NCBI GenBank assembly: GCA_021817625.1
Contig: JAKASY010000076.1
Location: 1-7,580, forward strand
Direction of reading: 5' to 3'
DNA: 7,580 nt
Source: Bacillota bacterium
GTDB lineage: Bacteria; Bacillota_E; JAJZYS01; JAILZS01
Position numbers and translations under genes: made by a program. Of this stretch, positions 1 through 4,775 are shown one piece after another (position 1 is the stretch's first letter; every line of letters begins with the position of its first letter). Below the pieces are notes generated by a model that was given only the letters and a program-made list of their open reading frames with translations, was not told the origin of the DNA and ran no database searches.

Positions 1-1119
1 CGATCTATCTGGCAGGGCGAGCGCGTCTACGTCGCGACGGAGAACGACAGCGTGTACGCCCTCGGCCGACGCACGGGCCGCGTGATCTGGCGCCGCCACC
101 TGGGCACGCCCGTGCCGCTTAGCGACCTGCCGTGCGGCGACATCAACCCGCTCGGCATCACCGGCACACCCGTGATCGTGTCCGGCCGGCTGTACGTGGC
201 GGCGGAGCGCCTGCCCCTCTCCCACCGCCTGTTCGCCCTCAGCCTCCAGACGGGCCGGGTGCTCGCCAGCTGGAGCCTCGACCTCCACCTCCCGGGCTCG
301 GACCCCGCCGCCCAGCAGCAGCGCGCCGCCCTGACGGCTCTCGGCGGCGCCGTCTACGTGCCCCTCGGCGGCCTCTGGGGCGACTGCGGCCAGTACGTGG
401 GACAGGTCATCGGCGTTCGCCCCGGGCACGCGCCCTTCGCGTACCGGGTGCCCACGGCGCGCGAGGGCGCGATCTGGGCGCCGGCCGGGCTGAGCGTCGG
501 CTACGGCGGCGACCTCTACGCCGCGACCGGCAACAGCGCCTCGAACAGCGCCTGGGACGGCGGCGACAGCGTCCTGCGCCTGACGCCGGCCCTGCACCTT
601 CGCGGCTACTTCGCGCCCTCGGACTTCGCCTACCTGAACAGCGCCGATCTCGACCTGGGCTCGACCGCGCCCCTGCCACTGCCCGACGGCCGTCTCTTCC
701 AGATCGGCAAGGCGGGCGTCGGCTACCTCCTGGCCGCCGGGCACCTGGGCGGCGTGGGCCATCCGCTCGCGAGCGCCCCGGTGTGCGCCGGCGCGTACGG
801 GGGTGACGCGTACGCGGGTGGGCTGGTGTATGTGCCGTGCACCGACGGCCTGGTCGCGCTGCGCGCGGGGCCCCGAGCGCTCCGCGTGGCCTGGCGCAGC
901 GCCGGCTGGGACGCCGGCCCGCCTGCCGTCGGCGGCGACGAGGTGTTCAGCGTGAACGAGGGCACCGCGACGCTGGAAGTCCTGTCGGCGGCGAGCGGCC
1001 GGTCGATCGCCCAGGCGGCGCTCGGCAGCGTGCCCCATTTCGACGGCCCGGCCCTGGCGCCGGGCATGGTGGTCGTGTCGGCGGGGAGGCGCGTGGACGC
1101 GTTCGCCCTGCGCCGCTAG
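1..1119 (+). CDS. PQQ-like beta-propeller repeat protein, 5' end missing
   Basis: The frame is open from base 1 to a TAG at 1117-1119, giving 372 visible residues; the true start lies upstream, and the GTG at 52 is only an internal valine. The protein repeats the blade pattern of PQQ-type propellers: a beta strand such as VYVATENDSVYAL, then TGRVIWRRHLGT. Similar blades are RLYVAAE...LFALSLQTGRVLASW, DLYAATGNSA, LVYVPCTDGLVALRAG and ATLEVLSAASGR near the end. Four cysteines are visible (residues 45, 129, 262 and 280 of the visible part), which could form disulfides if the protein is exported. Any signal peptide would be outside the window, so location is unknown. Such propellers either bind PQQ in dehydrogenases or act as binding scaffolds. 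No dehydrogenase catalytic motif is visible, so a scaffold role is more likely, but substrate and partners cannot be named. The next gene starts 55 bases downstream. Confidence 0.85.
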   Translation, partial: RSIWQGERVYVATENDSVYALGRRTGRVIWRRHLGTPVPLSDLPCGDINPLGITGTPVIVSGRLYVAAERLPLSHRLFALSLQTGRVLASWSLDLHLPGSDPAAQQQRAALTALGGAVYVPLGGLWGDCGQYVGQVIGVRPGHAPFAYRVPTAREGAIWAPAGLSVGYGGDLYAATGNSASNSAWDGGDSVLRLTPALHLRGYFAPSDFAYLNSADLDLGSTAPLPLPDGRLFQIGKAGVGYLLAAGHLGGVGHPLASAPVCAGAYGGDAYAGGLVYVPCTDGLVALRAGPRALRVAWRSAGWDAGPPAVGGDEVFSVNEGTATLEVLSAASGRSIAQAALGSVPHFDGPALAPGMVVVSAGRRVDAFALRR

Positions 1120-1174
1120 GGGCGCCCGCACGGACGGCTGCCAGCAAGTGCTGTACCCGTTGGGAGGGATAGCG

Positions 1175-1675
1175 ATGGAACGGCGCATCCTGGTGCCCCT
1201 GGACGGCTCGGCGGGAGCGGAGTCGATCGTGGACGTGCTCGAGGGCCTCGGTCTTGCCAAGGGCGCAACGCTCGTGCTCCTGCACACGGTGCTTCCTACG
1301 GCGGCGCCGGCCCTTGCCGGGCCCGTGCCGATGGTCGGCCCCGCCGTCGTGCCGGAGGATCTCTACGAGAAGGAGCGCGCCGAGGCAACCGCCTACCTGG
1401 GGCGCGTGCGCGACCGCCTCGCCGGGCGGGGCCTGAAGTGCGAGTGCGAGGTGCGGGAAGGCGCGCCGGTGGAGACGATCGCCGCCGCGCAGCAAGACCT
1501 CCGGGCGGACCTGATCGCCATGGCGACGCATGCCAGGAGCGGCATCGGTCGGCTCCTCCTAGGGAGCGTCGCCGACGGCGTGGTGCGCCTCGCGCGCGTG
1601 CCGGTGCTCGTGAGCCGGCTCGAGGACGAGGCCGGGGCCGGCGCGGAGGCCGACCCGACACAGCCCCACGCCTGA
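1175..1675 (+). CDS. universal stress protein, UspA family, single domain
   Basis: This encodes 166 residues, the usual size for one Usp domain. The start is ATG 1175 because GGGAGGG lies at 1162-1168 with a 6-base gap, and the protein then opens with the family's first strand and loop, RRILVPLDGSAGAE. The frame extends up to GTG 1148, but those codons look like leader. The C-terminal nucleotide-binding region is residues 116-131 (MATHARSGIGRLLLGS), followed by the last strand VPVLVSRL. In ATP-binding members the motif is G-2x-G-9x-G-S/T. Here both early glycines are alanine (A117, A120), while G130-S131 is kept, so ATP binding is possible but unproven. Usp proteins are cytoplasmic, usually dimeric, and induced by starvation, oxidative or hypoxic stress. 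The acidic, Ala-rich tail after residue 150 looks disordered. PPK2 follows after 140 bases; a shared stress role is inference. Confidence 0.9.
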   Translation: MERRILVPLDGSAGAESIVDVLEGLGLAKGATLVLLHTVLPTAAPALAGPVPMVGPAVVPEDLYEKERAEATAYLGRVRDRLAGRGLKCECEVREGAPVETIAAAQQDLRADLIAMATHARSGIGRLLLGSVADGVVRLARVPVLVSRLEDEAGAGAEADPTQPHA

Positions 1676-1800
1676 CGCGTCCCTGGTCGAGCGCGGCTCG
1701 CGCGGACACGCGCCTTGTGGCATGTTGGACCCGGACAGGGATGGGCGTGCGGACCGCGCACGGTGGCGGGGCGCTCATCCGCGTGGAAACGTCGCCCGGT

Positions 1801-1807
1801 GAGAGGG
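1801..1807 (+). promoter_or_regulatory. ribosome binding site that decides the ppk2 start
   Basis: GAGAGGG lies 8 bases before GTG 1816. The in-frame ATG at 1741 has purines (ACAGGG) directly abutting it, which leaves no spacer. This site therefore favours the GTG start. Confidence 0.55.
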
Positions 1808-1815
1808 TGCGCGTA

Positions 1816-2688
1816 GTGAAGATCAAGCCCAAGGAGTTCCGGGTGGCCGAGGGCGAGACGGTGGACCTCGCGCGGCGGCCCACGTTGGTCGACCCGTTCT
1901 ACGCCTCCAAGAAGGACTACAAGAAGATCCTCGAGGAGCATGTGGCCCGCCTGAGCGACGCGCAGGAGCTCTTGGCCGCACAGCAGACGCACGCCGTGCT
2001 CCTGATCTTCCAGGGCATGGACGCCGCGGGCAAGGACGGCGCGATCTCCCACGTCATGTCGGGCGTCAACCCGCAGGGCTGCGAGGTGTTCTCGTTCAAG
2101 CAGCCGAGCGCGGAGGAGCTGCGCCACGACTTCCTCTGGCGCGCGGTCGTGCGCCTGCCGGAGCGTGGCCGGATCGGCATCTTCAACCGCTCGTACTACG
2201 AGGAGGTGCTCGTCGTGCGGGTCCACCCGGAGCTGCTCGAGGCGCAGCACCTGCCCGCCCACGCGCGCGCCGAGCCCGGGATCTGGCGTCACCGCTACCG
2301 CTCGATCGTGGAGCTGGAGGGCCATCTTCACCGCAGCGGGATCGTGATCGTCAAGTTCTTCCTGCACGTGTCCGCCGACGGGCAGCGCGTGCGCCTGCTC
2401 GCGCGCGTCGACGACCCGCGCAAGAACTGGAAGCTGAGCGCGACGGACGCGACCGAGCGCGCTCTCTGGCCGCAGTACCAGAAGGCGTACGAGGAGGCGC
2501 TCGCCGCGACCAGCGCCGAGCACGCTCCCTGGTACGTCGTGCCGGCGGACGACAAGCCGAACGCCCGCCTCATCATCTCCGAGACGATCCTCCAGACGCT
2601 CGAGGCGCTCAACCTTTCGTATCCGACGGTCGACGACCGCCAACGGCGCGAGCTCAAGAAGGTCAAGAGGTTGCTGTCGGAGTCGTAG
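1816..2688 (+). CDS. ppk2: polyphosphate kinase 2 family phosphotransferase
   Basis: This encodes 290 residues, the usual length of a single-domain PPK2. Such enzymes transfer phosphate between polyphosphate and nucleotides (AMP, ADP, GDP and others) in the cytoplasm. The core is a P-loop kinase fold: Walker A GMDAAGKDGAI at residues 67-77, then HVMSGVNPQG, a Walker B-like GRIGIFNRSYYEEV at 118-131 and the motif FFLHVS. Near the C terminus are DDPRKNWKLS, LWPQYQKAYEEAL and APWYVVPADDKPNAR. The FNRSYYE form, with Asn rather than Asp, resembles class III-type enzymes of the Meiothermus kind, which are reported to phosphorylate both AMP and ADP; the class call is inference. GTG 1816 is preferred because the protein then begins KIKPKEFRVAEGETVDL, matching the family N-terminus, and because of the well-spaced GAGAGGG. 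ATG 1741 would add 25 unconserved residues. No clear terminator follows, and the MerR gene begins 65 bases on. Confidence 0.93.
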   Translation: MKIKPKEFRVAEGETVDLARRPTLVDPFYASKKDYKKILEEHVARLSDAQELLAAQQTHAVLLIFQGMDAAGKDGAISHVMSGVNPQGCEVFSFKQPSAEELRHDFLWRAVVRLPERGRIGIFNRSYYEEVLVVRVHPELLEAQHLPAHARAEPGIWRHRYRSIVELEGHLHRSGIVIVKFFLHVSADGQRVRLLARVDDPRKNWKLSATDATERALWPQYQKAYEEALAATSAEHAPWYVVPADDKPNARLIISETILQTLEALNLSYPTVDDRQRRELKKVKRLLSES

Positions 2689-2716
2689 GCTGCGGCCGAT
2701 CTGCCAGCGGGACCCC

Positions 2717-2747
2717 TTGCATCGTACGCGGCGTGAGGTTCTACCAT
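2717..2747 (+). promoter_or_regulatory. MerR-type promoter candidate with 19-bp spacer
   Basis: TTGCAT (2717-2722) and TACCAT (2742-2747) are separated by 19 bases. That is longer than the standard 17 and typical of promoters controlled by MerR-family proteins. A perfect 9-base dyad, ACGCGGCGT (2726-2734), lies near the middle of the spacer, where a MerR dimer would bind. The GTG proposed as the gene start lies 6 bases beyond the -10 element, at the expected transcript start, which implies a leaderless mRNA. This suggests self-regulation. It was read by eye from one sequence. Confidence 0.4.
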
Positions 2748-2753
2748 GGGCAC

Positions 2754-3152
2754 GTGACGCAAACAGAAGGGCCGCTGTGGCGACGAGTGGGGGCGGTGGC
2801 CACCACCACGGGCCTCACCGTGCGCGCCTTGCACTACTACGAGGAGATCGGCTTGCTCGTCCCGTCGGGCCGCAGCGCCGCGGGCCATCGCCTGTACGGC
2901 GCGGGCGACCGCGGACGCCTGACGCGGATCCTGCTCCTTCGGCGCCCGGGCCTCTCGCTGGCCGCCGTCGGCCAAGCCTTGGGCGACCCCGACTGGGGCT
3001 TGCCTCCGTCGCGTCCCGGCAGCTGGAAGCGCTCAAGCGGCAGCTGGAGAGTGGCCAGCGCCTGCGGCTGCGGCTCGCGCGCCCCGTCGCCGCGGCAGGC
3101 GACGCGGCGCACCCGTCCACCGACGCCCTCACAGATCTTCCGGGGGTGCTGA
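2754..3152 (+). CDS. MerR-family regulator, N-terminal part of a frameshifted MerR-VOC fusion
   Basis: The first 82 residues are a clear MerR DNA-binding domain. The winged helix-turn-helix is at residues 10-48 (RRVGAVATTTGLTVRALHYY, then EEIGLLVPSGRSAAGHRLY), followed by the helical RLTRILLLRRPGLSLAAVGQALGDPDW. After about residue 82 this frame turns into a Pro/Arg/Ser-rich stretch ending at TGA 3150-3152 that does not look like protein. The expected coiled-coil dimerisation helix (ASRQLEALKRQLESGQRLRL) lies in the frame one base back, so one base seems to be missing at about 2995-2998. With it restored, one protein of about 266 residues would run to 3553, ending in a VOC domain. GTG 2754 is chosen because it just precedes the domain and fits a leaderless start; GTG 2733 is an alternative. 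Neither has a clear ribosome binding site. The effector is unknown. Confidence 0.72.
   Translation: MTQTEGPLWRRVGAVATTTGLTVRALHYYEEIGLLVPSGRSAAGHRLYGAGDRGRLTRILLLRRPGLSLAAVGQALGDPDWGLPPSRPGSWKRSSGSWRVASACGCGSRAPSPRQATRRTRPPTPSQIFRGC
2994..3001 (+). other. apparent -1 frameshift site in the MerR-VOC gene
   Basis: In TGGGGCTT the MerR frame reads Trp-Gly, then leaves family-like sequence. Adding one G to the four-G run gives GAC TGG GGG CTT GCC TCC (DWGLAS) and joins the MerR domain to an open frame that runs without a stop to 3553. A homopolymer indel, either real or a sequencing or assembly error, is the simplest reading. Confidence 0.65.
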
Positions 3153-3157
3153 GCCTG

Positions 3158-3553
3158 ATGGAGAGCACTATACAGCGCCGCATCTCGATCCTTGCGTGCC
3201 GCGACCTGGTGCGCGCCTATGAGCACCTGGTGCGCGTGTTCGGCCTCGGCCCCGGCCAGCTCAGCCGCGTCGTGCACGGCCGCGTCGTGCACGGCGAGCT
3301 CGAGGCCGGCGACGGCATGGTGTGGCTGCACCCGGAGAGCGAGCGCTTCAGGCTGTTGTCTCCGAGCACCGTGGGCGCGGCGACGGGCATGGTGGCCGTG
3401 CTCGTGGAGGACCTGGACGCCCACTTTCGTCGGGCGGTGGCTGAGGGCGCCGACATCATCTATGAGCCGGTCGACCAGCCGTACGGCTTCCGGAAGTACG
3501 GCGCGCGCGACCCCGAGGGCGGGCTGTGGTCGTTCATGCGGCCCATCACGTGA
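3158..3553 (+). CDS. VOC (glyoxalase/bleomycin-resistance-like) domain, C-terminal part of the MerR-VOC fusion
   Basis: From ATG 3158 this frame encodes 131 residues forming one VOC domain. The first beta-alpha-beta unit begins RRISILACRDLVRAYEHL and continues with VFGLGPGQ and GDGMVWLHPES. The second contains MVAVLVEDLDAHFRRAVAEG, ADIIYEPVDQPYG and the typical ending YGARDPEGGLWSFMRPIT. The frame is open upstream to about 3001 and there encodes the coiled-coil linker expected after a MerR domain. I therefore think the domain was made as the C-terminus of the regulator, probably as its ligand-sensing part. As the sequence stands, it could also be made alone: the MerR fragment stops at 3152, 5 bases before this ATG, which would allow translational coupling, but no good ribosome binding site is seen. 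The His/Glu metal ligands of glyoxalase I are not evident. An internal 15-base tandem duplication gives RVVHGRVVHG. Confidence 0.75.
   Translation: MESTIQRRISILACRDLVRAYEHLVRVFGLGPGQLSRVVHGRVVHGELEAGDGMVWLHPESERFRLLSPSTVGAATGMVAVLVEDLDAHFRRAVAEGADIIYEPVDQPYGFRKYGARDPEGGLWSFMRPIT
3264..3295 (+). repeat. 15-bp tandem duplication inside the VOC coding region
   Basis: CCGCGTCGTGCACGG occurs twice head to tail (3265-3279 and 3280-3294), with one matching base on either side. It is in frame and doubles the five residues RVVHG. It probably lies in a loop before the GELEAGDGMVWLHP strand, where extra residues may be tolerated. Confidence 0.9.
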
Positions 3554-3569
3554 TCCCCCGGGCGAGGGG

Positions 3570-3599
3570 TTGCGGGCTGGGCCCGGGGCCCCGTATGCT
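3570..3599 (+). promoter_or_regulatory. sigma70-like promoter candidate for the rsgA transcript
   Basis: TTGCGG (3570-3575) and TATGCT (3594-3599) are separated by 18 bases. The AT-containing -10 stands out in a very GC-rich intergenic region. Transcription would begin near 3606, leaving a leader of about 170 bases before rsgA that contains a short ORF and a hairpin. Confidence 0.45.
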
Positions 3600-3607
3600 G
3601 GGCCCAG
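3576..3607 (+). repeat. direct repeats and palindrome overlapping the rsgA promoter
   Basis: GCTGGGCCC occurs at 3576-3584 and again at 3597-3605, 21 bases apart start to start, or about two helical turns. The second copy is part of a perfect palindrome, CTGGGCCCAG (3598-3607), that covers the end of the -10 element and the expected transcript start. The first copy lies just after the -35. The arrangement suits a repressor operator, but the regulator is unknown. Confidence 0.4.
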
Positions 3608-3632
3608 TGCTTGGTCGGGAGGTGACGAACGC

Positions 3633-3707
3633 ATGGCGGACACTGTCGCCCGGTACCTGGCGGCCCCGGCCGCCTGCGCGTCGCCCTCCCGGCGGCCGGT
3701 CCGCTAA
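3633..3707 (+). CDS. possible 24-residue leader peptide before rsgA
   Basis: ATG 3633 opens a 24-codon frame ending in TAA 3705-3707. GGGAGGTG (3617-3624) upstream is one of the best ribosome binding sites in the window, with the GGAGG core ending 10 bases before the ATG. The peptide begins MADTVARYLAAPAACASP and ends in the basic SRRPVR; I recognise no family. It has no hydrophobic segment long enough for a membrane helix. Its stop lies 17 bases before the terminator-like hairpin. Its last third overlaps two pyrimidine tracts (3684-3690 and 3696-3702) that can pair with the rsgA ribosome binding region, so ribosomes translating it could change that folding. A chance ORF in GC-rich DNA is a real alternative. 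Confidence 0.35.
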   Translation: MADTVARYLAAPAACASPSRRPVR

Positions 3708-3714
3708 CGTCGGT

Positions 3715-3770
3715 CCGGTCCTCCCTGGAGGCGCCGCGCGGCGCCTCCAGTTCGTTTTGGGAGGGACCGG
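3715..3770 (+). promoter_or_regulatory. nested stem-loop that can hide the rsgA ribosome binding site
   Basis: CCGGTCCTCCC (3715-3725) pairs with GGGAGGGACCGG (3759-3770) in 11 base pairs with one bulged G (3763). The 3' arm is the ribosome binding site of rsgA. The stem encloses the terminator-like hairpin. CCGGTCC also occurs at 3696-3702, and CCCTCCC at 3684-3690 is exactly complementary to GGGAGGG, so alternative partners exist inside the short leader ORF. This was paired by eye with no energy calculation. Confidence 0.45.
3725..3758 (+). terminator. intrinsic terminator or attenuator hairpin before rsgA
   Basis: CTGGAGGCGCC (3725-3735) and GGCGCCTCCAG (3740-3750) form a perfect 11-bp stem with a GCGC loop. 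It is followed by TTCGTTTT (3751-3758), the only T-rich run nearby. This is the form of a rho-independent terminator. It lies between the only good promoter found here and the rsgA start, so it may act as an attenuator, or it may end the upstream MerR-VOC transcript. Confidence 0.7.
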
Positions 3771-3774
3771 CAGA

Positions 3775-4704
3775 GTGGCATCCGAGAGCGGCATCGTCAT
3801 GCGCGCGGGCAGCTATCCCGCGCCGGTGCTGGTGGGAGGCGACGTCCTCCTTTGCGGCCTGCGCGGCGCGCTTCGCCCGAAGGCGGCGGAAGAGCCGAAC
3901 TTTCTCGTGGCGGGCGACCGGGTGGCCGTGGCCCGCACGAGTCCCGGCGAGGGCATCATCATGGGCCGGCTGGAGCGCCGCACCTGGTTTGCCCGGCGCG
4001 CCGCAGAGACCACCCGCCGGACGCGCGGCCAAAGGGAGCAGGTTCTCGCGGCGAACCTCGACGTCGTGGTCATCGTCCAGGCCGCGTACTGGCCCGACTT
4101 CCGCCCTGCCCGCGTCGACCGCTACCTGCTGGCGGCGCGCCGCGGCGGGGTCGGCGCCGCGGTGGCGGTGAACAAGGTCGACGCGCTGCCGCCCGAGGAG
4201 CGCGACGCCTGCCGGGCCGCGCTCGCGGCGACGGCGGAGGAGGTGCCCGTGCTCTGGACGAGCGCCGTGAGCGGCGAGGGGCTCGCGCCGCTTGGGGCGC
4301 TCGTGGCCGGCCGCACGGCCGCGTTCGTCGGCTCGTCGGGCGTGGGCAAGTCGAGCCTGATCCAGGCGCTCGACCCAGCGATCGAGCGGCGCACGCAGGC
4401 GATTCGGGAGCGCGTCGCGAGGGGCAGGCACACGACGACCGCGGCCGAGCTTGTGCCGTTCGCGCGTGGCGGCTTCCTCGTGGACACGCCTGGGCTCAGG
4501 GCGTTCGGGCTCGCGGCAGGCGGCCGCGAAGAGCTGCTCGGCACGTTTCCCGACGTCGCCGCGCTCGCCGACGGCTGCCGCTTCCGCGACTGCCGGCACG
4601 AGCGCGAGCCGGCGTGCGCCGTGAGCGCCGCCGCACACGACGGCCGGCTCGACGCGGCGCGCCTCCAGAGCTTCCGCAAGCTCCAACGCGAGCTCGGCCT
4701 CTGA
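3775..4704 (+). CDS. rsgA: ribosome small subunit-dependent GTPase RsgA (YjeQ/EngC)
   Basis: This encodes 309 residues, normal for the family. RsgA is a cytoplasmic, circularly permuted GTPase that binds the 30S subunit late in assembly and helps release RbfA. The order of GTPase motifs shows the permutation: NKVD (G4) at residues 133-136, TSA (G5) at 162-164, then the P-loop GSSGVGKSS (G1) at 186-194, RHTTT (G2) at 218-222 and DTPG (G3) at 237-240. An OB fold precedes these, including GIVMRAGS and FLVAGDRVAV. The zinc finger is intact: C268, C273, H275 and C281 within CRFRDCRHEREPACAV. GTG 3775 is chosen because GGGAGGG lies at 3759-3765 and the OB fold then starts correctly; ATG 3799 would cut its first strand, and the upstream open frame is unconserved. 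The leader may be regulated by the hairpin and short ORF. The repair operon begins 71 bases downstream. Confidence 0.95.
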   Translation: MASESGIVMRAGSYPAPVLVGGDVLLCGLRGALRPKAAEEPNFLVAGDRVAVARTSPGEGIIMGRLERRTWFARRAAETTRRTRGQREQVLAANLDVVVIVQAAYWPDFRPARVDRYLLAARRGGVGAAVAVNKVDALPPEERDACRAALAATAEEVPVLWTSAVSGEGLAPLGALVAGRTAAFVGSSGVGKSSLIQALDPAIERRTQAIRERVARGRHTTTAAELVPFARGGFLVDTPGLRAFGLAAGGREELLGTFPDVAALADGCRFRDCRHEREPACAVSAAAHDGRLDAARLQSFRKLQRELGL

Positions 4705-4775
4705 CCGGCCTCGGCGCGGATGCTCATGTCCGAAAACCGCTAGCGCTTGGCGCCAGGATCGGCGACCCTGGGACC

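Noticed and set aside
1741..1815. ATG 1741 as the ppk2 start
   Set aside because: The 25 extra residues do not match the family N-terminus and the purine run directly abuts the ATG without a spacer. GTG 1816 has a well-placed site and the correct N-terminus.
1393..2643. Long open frame on the minus strand over usp and ppk2 (a similar one at 4740-6245 over alkA)
   Set aside because: Translations are rich in Arg, Ala and His without domain motifs, and the + strand holds clear families. Long antisense frames are expected at this GC content.
2994..3001. Programmed -1 ribosomal frameshift joining MerR and VOC
   Set aside because: TGGGGCTT is not a standard X-XXY-YYZ slippery heptamer in the right frame, and I saw no clear stimulatory stem just downstream. 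A missing G in a homopolymer is simpler.
3526..3774. An N-terminally extended RsgA starting upstream of 3775
   Set aside because: The frame is open, but its residues are unconserved-looking, it would run through the terminator hairpin, and the OB fold begins properly at 3775.
4705..4775. An Ada-box operator or promoter before alkA
   Set aside because: AGCGCTTG partly resembles the reverse of the E. coli Ada box and GCTAGC is palindromic, but I found no convincing -35/-10 pair and the match is too weak to annotate.
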